NCBI GenBank assembly: GCA_026261815.1
Contig: JAMPIT010000481.1
Coordinates: 744,001 to 808,000 of the forward strand
DNA from: Monarcha castaneiventris obscurior
Lineage: Eukaryota; Chordata; Aves; Passeriformes; Monarchidae
Direction of reading: 5' to 3'
Length of the DNA stretch: 64,000 bases
Under the pieces are notes generated by a model. That model was not told where the DNA came from. It worked only from the letters and a program-made list of their open reading frames with translations, and made no database searches. Shown here in pieces: positions 1-11,860 of the stretch. A program made the position numbers and the translations under genes. Numbering within the stretch: the first letter of the stretch is position 1; each line of letters opens with the position of its first letter.

Positions 1-1180
1 TTCTGCTGGCAGCACTGGGCAGCTTTATCCCTTCTGTGGTGCTTCAGTTTGGTTCCTACCCCAGTGCTCAGAAATTCTGCTTCTCCTGGCAATGATATGG
101 GAAAGGCACTATTCCTTCAAATCCAGAAAAGGCAGGAATCCTATGACATTTCAGTAAAGCCCTCCCTGAGAAGGGATGCCAGAACAAGGCTGTCCTGTTC
201 TGCCATGTCAGAAGCCGAAAAGTTGTCAAAGAACTTGAAAATCCTACACAGGGAGAAAAATGCAATCTGAGATCAGAGAATTTACTCCCAAAGTCCAGAG
301 ATATAAAAGCATGGATGGATTTAGTAATCTGTGAGTGGTGTGTTCACTAGGCATCTCCAGAAGTGCACATGTCACAGGCTTGTCCCTTTAGCAGGGAAAG
401 GCCTCATTGCTCTGTACGAGCCCACACATCACAATGAGTGACAGCCAAAGTGACCCGAATCACTCTTAAAACAAGTTCTTTATAGTTGGTGGCACAAATA
501 CAAAACTCTTTCATTGACTTTTGGACATGTTTTATCATAAAAGAAGTCTGCATCCCCTGTTCAACATAATTTATAAACTGTCTGCAAAATCCATACAGGT
601 TTGCAGCCTCAAGCTCTTGTTTTCTAGGTCAGACCTGCAGAAAAGTCCAGCTTCAGAGCTGATGTATTCACACAATAATCTGACTTTTTCAGAGGAGTTC
701 CTGGCGTTTAACACAGTTCTAGTGAAGTGCCCACTGTGTATCCAGCACCCAGCCTGCTGAGTGCTGCTGGAAAGCTGGATCTGCTGATACACCACATTTA
801 TTTGAACACCTGGTGGTCTGTGACTCCTAATTTTTATAAAGACTCTCTGGCATTCCATCAGTGTCCCCATCTGTTTTGTCTTTTCAGTTTACTAACCAGG
901 CATCTGTGTCTCCATCCTCTTTCTGTCTGCAAAACTTGCTCCTCAGAGAGCAGTTCTTAAAGACAAGAGGGTCCTGGGTGAAAACACTCTGAACCAATAT
1001 GTGTTGGCCAGACAGAAAGTTAAAAGGCATTTTAGACTGAGAATAGATAGGAGGTGTTTCACTGGGCCCTTTGCAGAAAGTGTTGTATTTAGCCTGACTG
1101 AGGTTTGAGATATATTTGTCTTTTTTGAAGTGGTTCAGTCGCTCATTTCTGTCAACTACCAACTGTGTCCTTAATTCCAC
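1..1180. other. unique non-coding sequence, no gene seen
   Basis: This stretch is ordinary mixed-composition sequence of roughly 45 percent GC. Several open frames of 60-99 codons overlap on opposite strands (for example 571-870 minus and 884-1180 minus). None shows a domain, a signal peptide or plausible exon borders. I see no transposon end and no tandem repeat. Confidence 0.6.
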
Positions 1181-1184
1181 TGAA

Positions 1185-1400
1185 TTAGAAAAGATGTTGC
1201 TAAGATCAGCTTTTGGTCTGTATCATTAAAGCTTTTTTAAAAGCAATTAAATTGCATACTATTGTGCAAAAAGGTGTAGAGCAGAAATCACCCCGTAGTG
1301 TTGTCGTGGCAGAATGATTAATGAGCACCATTCCCTTTGCTCTGCCTCTTTAAAGTGCTGCTGACTTTTGAAAGGGTGGGTTTAGGGCTGAAAAAAAAAA
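1185..1400. promoter_or_regulatory. candidate conserved non-coding element
   Basis: The block has the texture of vertebrate enhancers: several TAAT/ATTA homeodomain cores (ATTAAAG, AATTAAATTG, GATTAATGAG), a near-palindromic AAGCTTTTTTAAAAGC and a TTTAAAG stretch. No open frame of 60 codons or more lies inside it. Seen: motif density. Inferred: regulatory role. An ordinary AT-rich spacer is the alternative. Confidence 0.2.
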
Positions 1401-4400
1401 GTGTTGTTGAAGGTCTCAGTGCTGGCAGTGGCATTAGCATCTTGTTAAATTGCCAATAATGTTTCAACCAGGCTTTTCTTTTGATTTGTTTCTGGTCAGC
1501 AGAAACCTGAGTGTGAGGTGCAAGGTTTAGGTGCTGCTTTTTGGGTGGTGGAGGTGTGGGAGATGTGGGTCACTGTACCTGCAAACCCCATCTCAGAGAG
1601 ATGCCACCTCGCTCCCCTGCAGCAGATATTGGCCAGATAACTGAGGTCACCAGAAGGTTGGCATGAAAGCAAGATCAGAATCACTGCTTTGCAGATCTTG
1701 TGCCTCTTTTCTCCTCAGATATAGAATTTGTTAGTTAAATTTAGCTCATATGAGCAAACTACACATTAAAATATTGATGAAGATAAATTAAATCGTAGAT
1801 CAGGGAGGCCACAATCTCCCAACCTCATTTAAAACTTGCTGCCTTGACTTCTCCAGTTTTACCTTAGAAACCAAAACTCGCTTTTCTTGAAATCTCCGTA
1901 TTCCATCCTCACGTTCAGATCAGTGGCTCAGCCCAGATCTGAGCTTAAATAAATAATCTCTGTTCTTGTAGTTTTGATCCAGTGGAGACTGTGACATTTA
2001 ACTTTTCCTTATGGTAACTAAGGAGACTCCCACAAGCTGATGTCCTACCAACTGCCTTTTGTGCTCGCGCAGCGACAGCCTTGGCTCCGGGATAGGAACA
2101 TTCCACCCTCGTCTCCAACTTCAGAGCCAGCTTGGGTGGCTTTCAGGGCAATGCGTGGTTTCCAGATGCGTCTGTTCTAATCTGAACACTGAGTAGGGAC
2201 TGACATTTGATTTTAAATTGGGCGTTTGTGGAAGGGAAGAGCAGGGAAATCACTGCCCAGATCTAGCTCTGGAGCAGAGTTGCAACCTTCTTGTGTCTCA
2301 GCTCCATCTGCCTGGAAACAGAGGTGTTTTTCTACTCCTGCTTCTTTTCAGGAAGCCAATTTGTGGATAAATTATGCGCTGGGATCCGGACATAACCCCT
2401 GGCGACTGTTTCAGACATTTATCCTCTCCCAGATCAAGTGATGCTGCTTGAAGACATTAACTTTCCCCAGCTGTCTATTACCAGCCCCGCGGGCCGGAGT
2501 GATGGGACGTGCTCTCCCTAATCCACTTCGGGCAGAATCAGCCAGGTTAGTTCAGACAGCCGGGGACTGCAGGTAGGAGATGGATGACCACGTGGAAGTG
2601 ATTAGGGAGCACTCACACACTCCTGGCTGGTGGCAGGAAGGAAGGAAAAGCTGGAGGCTGGGAAAGCCTTCAATCAGTTTTGCAGTGCGCAGAGAAATAT
2701 CTTTTCTTAACTTGCACTCTCAGCTACTTCGGAAATCTTGTTTCCTCCAGCCTTCAGGTGGAGCATGGTGCTAACCACGATTGTTACCACAGCCAAAGAA
2801 TGGGGCAAATGGGGCTGTCCAAGCAAATTCCCAGCAGCAAGAGTTTCTCTGAATCATTTTATCTTCCCTCTCTTTTGGTTTTGCTCTTGAAATTAGAGAC
2901 GGTATCTCAAACGTGGTCTCTGAAAGGGGCTTGAGGATGAATTTTTCTTTGTAAGGGAAGCATGGAAAGAACTCTCAGGAGGATGATATCAGGGTTTAAA
3001 GTGGGGTTAATGGCAGGTATTCTGTGGATGGTGGTGGTCAAGAAAAGCTATTCATGGGAGAGCAAGGACATGCAAAATATCTAATTATTGGTGAAAGATC
3101 AAAGGAAAACAAAAAGCTTAAAAGGCAAAATCTGTGTCTGGAACTGATATATGGACCTGTGGCTGGCCTCCAGACGTAAATGTGCAGAGAGCTGATGGGG
3201 ATCATCAAAACCTGGGGAGGGATACCAAAAGAAGATGGAGGAAAGCATTGTCTGTTAATGGTGCAGATTTATGGATCTCTTATGAATCACATTGACCTCA
3301 TGAACCACCTTCCTCTCTCCCCAGCACCTCCTTTGCCCTTCCCCTGGATGTCCTTTCATTATTAAAAATTCATGTTTCTCTCCTCAATTTCATACATGGG
3401 AACACAGTGACAATCAGCACCATCAGTCTTTGGAGCACTGAGGACATTGGCTGAAGGACTGAACAAGGAGCAGAGGAGGCCAGAGTCTGTCCTTTGTCCA
3501 GCTCCCAGCCATCCCTGCAATCCCAGACATGCACAGGCCTCGAGCAGCAGCTCTGCCCTGGATTTCCTTGGGTTCTTGCTTAGTTCCTGACCCTCAGGAA
3601 GATAAAAACCCAGCCTGAAATACATCCCAGTGGGGGAGAGGAGGATTTTATGGGGCTGTGGAGAGAAGCCAGTCCAGGAGCTGTTATCCCCTCCCCACCT
3701 CTCCATTTGAGGGTGCCTTTCCCAAATGTCAGGGTGGTTGACAGTCCTGAAGAATAAGGGGCAGAGGAGGTGTTTCCTGTCATCAAAAAAGGGAGAACAG
3801 AAAATATGAGAACAGGTTCATGATGGCAAGAAGTAGGAGGAAGGCGGGAATGAGGAGGTGCCAAGGATCTCCCAGAGACACAGGGAAGTACAGCAGAAAA
3901 CTCTCCTCCAGCTGCTTCCCTTCAGGCAGGTAAAATATGGGGAATCTCCTATTACAACACATGGTTTTGAATTGCCTGTGGAGCAAATTGTGGTTTTCCA
4001 TCCCCATTACTCTACTGGTAGCTATCACTCATAACACAAATATACACAATAAATTAATTAAAAAAAAAAAAAAAACAACCCAAACCTTGTAATGATTTTT
4101 CCCTGCTTAAGTTTTCAATTACATCAGCTATCTCATACTCATTAGAAAGACATGAGCCCATATTCATTAAATGCAAAACTAACTTTCCAACAGCAAAAAG
4201 GCTTGGGTGAAGAGGGTAATGATTTAATTTTCTTCATTTCAGAGAATTACATCTCTTATCCTGGGGCAATACGTCTGTAAATGCAGACTAAGTGCTGCTT
4301 CAGACTCAGTTTAAATTCCTAATATGGTGGAGCTACTTAGTAGGAAAACCTGAGGAAGGTCCAGGCACCCATTTTGTCTTTTACATTCTTCCAAAGCAGT

Positions 4401-5590
4401 CTAAATGTTAAAATTTTGGAGGATTCCAGAAAACATTCTCAAAAGCAACCATCTTCAGAAGAGTGTTTGTCTACATTTTCTATATTTATCCCTACAAAGA
4501 GTAACCTGTGTTTATAGAAACATTCCTCTGCCTGAAAATTCCTACAGATGTCTACTGCAGCATTCAAAACTTGTGGCATTTAGCTGCTGTTAAAGACATC
4601 CAAAAGCTTTCAAAAATCACAGTATGTGCATCCTCAGGTTGCCAGATATTTTTTAAATTTCTGTAAAAGTCTATTTTTGAGTGTGTAGAAGTGGTTAGTC
4701 CCTGTCTGTTGGATAGGAAAGGACTTCAGCGGCAAGTAAAACTCCTAAAATTGTAATAAGGATTTCTTGAATTTGCTTGAACTTGCCTAAGTATATCAGG
4801 TATTTAATTCTTTTGGGTTTTTTTAGTGTAAACTACATCTAGATCTGGAAGACTTTAAAAAAAAGCTCATGTTGGATGCAAAATATAACAGTGAATTTCA
4901 GAAACGTATCTACCTTTATGGAAAAACAGTGATTTCAACCAAGTCAGCACTAGCTGTGTACGTGGTATTTTGCCCAGTATTTGTGTGCAAATGTGTGCTG
5001 CTTCTTCATTGCATCTCACTGTGACCCATCTCAGCTGGAGAAAATGGGGGGGGTTTCAGTTCCAGAGCAGTTGCAGTGACTGTGGTGAAAGTGCTCATCC
5101 CATTCACCAAGGAGAAATGTCAAAAAAATCTCCTCATTTTGCCTTTGACAAATCTTGCCCCAAGTCTCGAGCATGAATCTCTGTCTTCTGGATGTCAGCA
5201 GAGCCAAGTCTCTCAGACTTGACTTGGGAAATTATTTTAAAAAAACCAAAACAAAAATCCCAGAAACACACATCTGTGATACCTCAGATGTTTTAGAACA
5301 CTGTTCGTTGTTTGACTAAAGAAGAAAAGTTAATTGCTAAGAAATGCACTTCACTGAGTACATCACTTTTTAACATCCTGGATATTCAAGGAACAGTAAA
5401 ACACTCCTGGGCCCATTGCCCTCACCTGCTCCACTCATGCATTATGGTCACATAGGGGGACTGAACAATTGCATTCCTAGAAAATATGTTCTTATCAGTA
5501 ACCACTGATAAAATGGATGCGGCAAACACAAAGTGTGGGCCATGCCCCAGAGTCACAGAATTTATAACCTACCCAGTCTGTGCCTCTCCT
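1401..5590. other. unique non-coding sequence with one A-run
   Basis: No gene or transposon is recognisable. A GC-richer part with scattered CpG lies at 2050-2530 and contains an AACATTCCACC stretch resembling a TEAD site. A 16-base A-run lies at 4060-4075 after an AT-rich lead and could be a retroposon tail, but no body is recognisable upstream. Open frames up to 114 codons (3362-3706 minus) overlap frames on other strands and look like chance. Confidence 0.55.
4060..4075 (+). repeat. poly(A) run
   Basis: Sixteen consecutive A residues follow an AT-rich lead-in. No gene body or target-site duplication was found, so it is recorded only as a homopolymer. Confidence 0.85.
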
Positions 5591-5662
5591 GTGTTTAGTC
5601 GTGAGTTATCTTGGGTGTTTATCCATGAAATATCTTTGGTGTTTAGGCAGGAGATGTCTTTG
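5591..5662 (+). repeat. degenerate 24-bp tandem repeat, three copies
   Basis: Three consecutive 24-base units start at 5591, 5615 and 5639, each opening with GTGTTTA and ending near TATCTT or TGTCTTTG. The units have diverged considerably. Because 24 is a multiple of three, the open frame at 5486-5716 runs through it as an eight-residue periodicity (VFSRELSW, VFIHEISL, VFRQEMSL). This is most likely an old decayed minisatellite. A coding role is unsupported, since the frame has no recognisable domain. Confidence 0.6.
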
Positions 5663-8600
5663 ATAAGTCGAGACCAGAAGAGACAAATGTGTTTAATGGA
5701 TAACCCTGTTTGCTAATGCCACTTACACCAGTACACAGCTCTGGTACATTTTGTAGAAACTGTGATGAAAATGTTCCCAGTTTATAAAAGGCCTCTGAAC
5801 CAGTCCCGGACAAACTTATGTGCCTTAGCTCAGCTGTGTGCAGTCCCTCATCACCCCCCTGATCTAAACTCTTCCCCCTTTGTGTGTTCTCAGTTAAAAC
5901 TGTGCCTTTTTCATTTGTCTATTTCTTACTTTAGGTGGTCAAGTTACTGAGAAAACCCAGAAATTCCAAAACTCTTGATGGTTTTAGAGATACTTTCACT
6001 TATTTCTTCAAATATGTGGATGACTTCTAAGAGACAAATCACAACATTTGCTGATTTTTATGGACTGAATCAAATAATGAGTCGAAATGAAAAGTTTTAA
6101 TGGAAATGTCACAATTGTTTCAGAGAGAAAAATGCAGTCAATACCAAAAATCCACAGTGAAAACCACTTGTGTTCAAACAAAAAATTCTTTCCTTAGAAA
6201 AGCTCCTCAGATCAGGTTTTTCCCACCTGGATTTCCCCTGTAGCTCTCCAATTTTTTTCCATTCCCTGTCCAAACTAATGAAACAGCTGCATTTTTATCA
6301 ACTGCTCTTTCCACCCCAGAGACAAACGTGTTTTGCTGGAGAGAGAAGCAATTTTTATGTACAGTGCCGCAGACAGAGCCCTGCTGTAGCATCTGAAGCG
6401 GGGGCACCACCAAAATGCGAGCTCAGGACAACAGCTCAGGCTGTATTTTAACATGTCTCTATATTGCAGTAACATTCCAAACAATATCTAAGTGCAGATA
6501 TTACTTTCAAGCTCAGTTTTTCTCTCTCAAAGTTTTCTGCTCTGTTTAATAAAGGAGCAGCCTTGGGTTTCTCACGTCCCTTTTGCTGGTGGTGGCTACA
6601 GGGCTCTGCAGGCAGAGCCAGTGAGGGAGCAAAATGTTCTGAGCAGCAGCTCAAAGGAGATGTGAGTTTTCTTCTAAAATCTGGGTCCATGTTAATGCAT
6701 AAAGATCAGCTCCAGTTCCAAAATAGCTGCAGAGGGCTTTGTGAAAGCCTGCAAGCACCGGCTGTGAAGTCAGCACTCAGCATGGACCGAGTCAGGGAGG
6801 GGCACGAGGAACATTTGTTCATTTGGCCTTTCTCTTATTTAGATAAAGATAAAATACCCTCATTCCACTCTAAGCTTATCACAGGGCAAACCAAGCTGGG
6901 CAACCAAGGTAATATTTGCTTTGCTTTCACAAAACCTTGGCAAACAATAGAATTAAAATCCTGTCCATATCCCAAGTGTGTGTCCCAGGCTCCAACCTTC
7001 GGTGCCATTAAACCTGCAACTAGTGGGTTAAACCAGGCTGGTTCTGTGCAGAGATGATCTCTTCAAAGCAGACCAGGACACTCCTCAAGGAGCAATTCTT
7101 GATATGATTTCCTAAATGAAAATGTTGAAGATGTTTTTTGGCAGGATTGTGCTCAAATTTAGAGGTGAGATTCTGACTTTCAGCAAAATGTCCAGGTTTG
7201 ATTCTCTGGAGGGGGTGGAAGATTTGCTCAGGGGAGAATGTTGTCATATGTGGGGATGAGGATGAAGGATTTCCTGAAGGGCAGAAAAATATCTCAGAGC
7301 TCACTTCCTTGCTCTGTCACAGCCTCCCCAATGGCCTCAGCTTCCCTGTGGGGATCCAGATCACAGCTCTCCCTCGATGTACTGGAAAACACCATCCTGA
7401 AAGGCTTTGCTAGAGGAACCACAACTGAAATTTTAGGCTGTCTGCTTCTCACAACAAAATTAAAATAGTGGGGGTAGCAGACCAAAGTCCACCTAAAAGT
7501 CTGCCAAAGAGCCACCTCCAGAGTGGTGGGAGTTCAGGGAAGTGGGTTTTATGGAAGTTGTGTAAGGAGTGAATGATGCCTGCTCTCCCCAAGGGAAGAG
7601 ACCAGTGTGGGTCTGGGTGACGGCAGCAGTCGCAGCCCAAGCCCCCTGCCCGTGGTGACAGACATGGGGCCATTCTGTGCTCTCTGCTCCAGTGAGGACA
7701 ACCACCACCTTCCCTTCCCTTCCCAAACACAAACTGGCTCTCCCAAACCAGTTTGCAAAACTCCTCCTTTCACTCCAGCAGATTTATACAAGGAACGGAA
7801 GTTTCACAGCTCTCCCAAACATCTCCTGATTTCTGCAGGAAAGGACACAGGTGTTTTGGGATGGGAGGGATGGAGGGAGGACTACCAGGCACAATTCAAA
7901 TATAATTTCCAGCCTCTTACTGGCAATATCCCATGACTTCCACTTCACAGCAATCTTGACACAACCTTGGAGGAGAAACAAGTGAGAAACCCCAAGGCAG
8001 CCCATGAGCAGTGGGGAGATGGAAGGGATGGAGGGGAGGATGGTGGGCACACCCTCCCAGCTCCATGCTCTGCCTCTCCCTGCTGGAGCTGTTCATCCTG
8101 GGTTTGAGAAATTAAATGGTGCTGGAAAGGCAGGGAAGCAGCAATTGTCCTTTCTTTAAAAGTTGTTTCATGTGATTCAGGGTGGCTGGTTGTCATTTAT
8201 TGTAGCCTGAAGTATGAAGTGAATTTTGGCTTGCAGGCTTGTGACTAGAGGATGGGATATTTCTCCTTGTTAGAAACGAATCCTTATGTCTGCAGTAGCA
8301 GCTTTTTCTCGGTGTGCTGGTTGTAAATCTCAGCGGAAGCAGTGCACGTTGGGAATGAGCAGCAGCAAGTCCATTTTGTGCTTCATTTTTGGGATTAGAT
8401 CATATTTCTGCTTATTTTGGATTATTACTGTTCAACAGAGCAGGGGAGAGGTAGGATTTGCAGGGAAATGCTGCAGGACCAGCTTCCAAATGACCACCAA
8501 AGTCTGAAATGTGCCAGTTAATTCCAGGTAGCTTCATCTCCTTCACCGGAGTGACTCATGAGCTAACTTCTAAATAGCACCTGAGATATTTAATAATATA

Positions 8601-8820
8601 AATTATAAGTCCTGGATTTTGCTACTGACAGCAAACAGGAAAGCTGCCATCTGACTCTGGAAACCCAAAGGGTATCCCCAGATGTCAGCTGGACCCCGCA
8701 GAGCTGCATTTGCCAGCAGCCGCAGGGTATCCCAAATTAATGCTGTGACACAAACACAGGAGCTATGTGAACATGTTGCATTGTCACATCGGGCTAGTTT
8801 TGCAGAAACATCTTTCTTTC
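5663..8820. other. unique non-coding sequence
   Basis: The longest open frame is 164 codons at 6563-7057 plus, with unstructured, domain-free translation. A G-rich part near 7860-8045 contains two GGGATGGAGGG-type stretches about 160 bases apart. From about 8520 the sequence becomes AT-richer. No gene, RNA or mobile element can be supported. Confidence 0.55.
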
Positions 8821-9020
8821 AGACTCACCCAAAGCCTCAGCACTCTACGTGATTTTAAGTACAATGATTTTTCTGTCAAAAATAAACTTTGCTCTCGAAA
8901 TAATTAGCACATCATCCGTTGGAAGTAAGCCTCGTCTGGAGTGAAAGAATGGAGTTATGTGGGTTATTTTTAAATAGCACAACAATATATGCTAGAGAAA
9001 AAAAAAAAGCTTAAATTATT
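8820..9020. promoter_or_regulatory. candidate conserved non-coding element
   Basis: The block combines AATAATTAGC and TTAAATTATT type homeodomain sites and a repeated ATTATTTACA pattern at its right edge. No open frame of 60 codons or more lies within its core. The motif texture is seen; conservation is inferred. Confidence 0.2.
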
Positions 9021-9720
9021 TACATTATTTACACTATTCTTCTGAACAGTGTCTTCAAAAACATGTTTTTAAGAAATGGCATTTTTAATTGAGGGGTTTT
9101 TTTTGAAGAGGATTTTTGAAGTTTTTGGAAAGACGGTTTAATACTGAAAATGACCCCAAAACAGACCACTGAATTATTTGTCATTTGACTGGGTTTCAGA
9201 TCATGTGCAGAGTTTGGCCCACTGCAAGTGCCTTCCTGGGGTGGCGAGCTTCTCCTCACGAGAGCAGATCCAGGGCAGTCAGACTTCAATAATGTGGGGA
9301 CTCAACCATCTGTCCCCAAACAAACTGACTTACAGCCTGATCCCCCAGCCCTCCCTGGGTGTCATTTACTGCTGTGAGTAGCCCAAGCACATCTCCTCAT
9401 GCACACAGGGCATGGAAAGGTCTCACACCATCAGACCCATGGAAGCCAGGTGCGGGACAGTGCCGAACCCTACAGGGCCTCACCCCGTGGCTGATACCCA
9501 TCAGCAGGGTCTGAGGGCTTCAGCACGAGGTTTTTCTGGTGGAAGCAATAATTTGGGAGCTCAAACCTCCTGCCCTTGGTTTATAAACCCCAAATCCCCT
9601 CTGCATGCCCTGGATGAAGGTTGGCTTTGGGGGCACCTCCACCTGTGCCCCTCCTCTTGGCAGGGCAGGACGGGCAGTGTGGGGAGAGATCAGGCCCGAG
9701 CTCCGCGCCGAAGCCTGACC
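9021..9720. other. unique non-coding sequence
   Basis: Moderately GC-rich towards the right end (9400-9720). Overlapping open frames of 115 codons (9412-9759 plus) and 118 codons (9520-9876 minus) occupy the same DNA on opposite strands. This is typical of chance frames in GC-rich sequence. No splice-bounded exon is convincing. Confidence 0.5.
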
Positions 9721-9724
9721 CTTT

Positions 9725-9965
9725 GTTTCGGCGGTGTCTCTGTTGGTGACAGATGGTGATGCTGTCCTGGTGAATTTGTTACCTTCTCGATGACATGCAA
9801 TATGTCTGCATCCTGACAGTGAGAGGAGAGACTCCAGCTGTCCCTCCAGTAATTGACAGCAAGGAGCTGTTTTCACTTTTGACAGAGCTAAGAAGCATTA
9901 GCATCATATTGGCTACTAGGAGGGGTTTTATTATTATGTTTATCATCTGAGAGAAGTCATTGTGA
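9725..9965. promoter_or_regulatory. candidate conserved non-coding element
   Basis: The sequence has mixed composition with TGACAG/CTGTCA-type TALE (MEIS/PBX) half-sites at several places (for example near 9750, 9815, 9855 and 9881), an AGTAATTGAC stretch and an ATTATTATGTTTATC stretch. This density of TGACAG sites in about 150 bases is seen directly. Enhancer function is inferred. Confidence 0.25.
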
Positions 9966-11500
9966 TGTGGGACTGGGTGGGTTTTTTTCCTACTTTGCTC
10001 CTGCAGCCGCCCGCTCCTCACATTGCAAACTGTCGCATGCTCCAGCGGAAAAGAAAGGGAAGGAAATCTGGGCTCCAGCCACCTCGTCCCCAAATGAGCC
10101 CCACTTCTCTCACGCTGATGGAAATGACAAAATCCCACCTTCTTTCTTCAGAAGCAGTGGGGGAGGCAGGAGAGGAAGGATTATTTTAGGGTAATGAAAG
10201 TGCAGAAAATGTAGCAAGGGGTCCTGTCTTGCTTCTTGCACGCCTGGTGCCTGCTGAAGTCACTGCTTACTGACAGAGCTTGGGTCACATCCTCTGCTCT
10301 CTGGAAAAGAGAAATAATCTTGTTTTTCCATGGGTTTTAGGCTCTGCTGGCTGGCATTCTGGATGATTTATGCCCAGTTTCCCTCCTTTTCACTCTTCCT
10401 AGCTCACACACATACCCCTCACTAGCAATAAAGGGCACCTCTCCCATCCCCTCATGGACTCTGCTGCAGTCTTCACTCTATAATCAGTCCTTAATAAGAT
10501 TGGGCCAGTAAAATCAACTCCAAGCACATAAGTCACACAGACATCCATACAACAAAGATTCCTCCCTAAATTAGATTCGAGCTGACCTAAAACAAAGGTT
10601 GGGTCTCACTGCAGATCCAGCAACAGCAAAGCTACCGAGACAAGCAGTCACTTCAGGAAGAGCTGGGTATTTCCCCTTGGTCCTACCAGTTGTAGTTCCC
10701 TGGGTGAAACCCACACATTGTCACACTCCTGAAATTATATCAGAGGAAATAAGGAATTTATTCAGAGTATTAACACAATCCTGTCTATTGTCCCCTTGTT
10801 TTCTCCCACACAGAGAGGAGGGTCTACAACGCTTTTGGGCCACTCTTATGTCTCATAAGAGCACCTACAGCCACGGGACACTGACCCTATACCAGAGGGT
10901 GCTGATATCAAACATGGGTGTTTCCTGCTGGATTAATGAAAATCTAAGCATGAGGAAGCAAATACAGCCCAGCAAATCTCAAAAGGAAAGTTTCACCTGG
11001 TACAACAACCGGTCCTGCACTGTGCCTGTATTTTCTGGCCCACGGAGCAGGGTGTAAGCACAGACAGTGCGACACACACAGGCTCCTGGAACAGGTGAGG
11101 CAGAGTCATGGATGCTCCTGCCACATGAACAAATTCAACTCTGCAAGAAGAACCCAAACTTCAGCTATTTATGGCCACAGACCATTTGTTCAGTTCTCAT
11201 TTCAAACTATTTCAAGACTGGGCATGATATGTAAATATTATAGTGCCACTATTTTCACTGTAAATGTGAATTTGGAAATCCCCAGGGAATTTTTAAAATC
11301 TCCAAAATTACTTCTGTTGATTTCTGAAGAAAAGATAGTAAGAAAAAATAAAAAAGCACAGGTTCTGCCAGCTTTATAAAAAGTCCTTCAAAGTTTATGG
11401 AAATACAGTTCTGAATATTTCTGTGAAGACAGACCGTATCCACAACCAGGTCCTCTGTGAAAACAAATCTACAGAGTAAAAAAAAAGCCAGAAATATTTG
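9966..11500. other. unique non-coding sequence
   Basis: It contains an open frame of 152 codons (10599-11057 plus) without recognisable domain, and smaller overlapping frames. A-rich runs lie at 11340-11355 and 11480-11490. No transposon ends are seen. Confidence 0.5.
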
Positions 11501-11504
11501 TCAG

Positions 11505-11860
11505 CTCTGATTTATTATCAATCCAGGCATTTTAACAATGGCTACTACAATATTTTGCCAGTTTCTCCAAATGAGGATTGATTTTTAAGTCTCATTGAAT
11601 ACCTTCGTTGAAAGGTCCTTTCCCCAGACTGCTTTAAATATGCAAGCATAGCACTCTGCTGCAAGGCTGTTTGTGCTGACTAAATTCGGAACTTATCGAT
11701 CTCAAAGCATGGCACTGACCTCAGAAATTAGCTGGCTCGGGAGCAGCATCAAACTCCTAAACTCGGATCGGTGTTGACACGAGTGCGTGACAAAACCCAA
11801 GCCAAGTCAGAGCTGAGCAAAAAGCCCAATTGCTGGTCCTGGTCTGGGGCCAAAAGCTTG
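11505..11860. promoter_or_regulatory. candidate conserved non-coding element
   Basis: Open frames of 60 codons or more are absent. The sequence holds CpG-containing words (TTCGGAACTTATCGATC, ACTCGGATCGG) next to AT-rich words (TTTAAATATGCAAGC). In bird DNA outside CpG islands such retained CpGs in mixed sequence often mark constrained elements. Function is inferred only. Confidence 0.25.

Noticed and set aside
10599..11057. 152-codon plus frame
   Set aside because: Translation not recognised, no exon-like borders, average composition.
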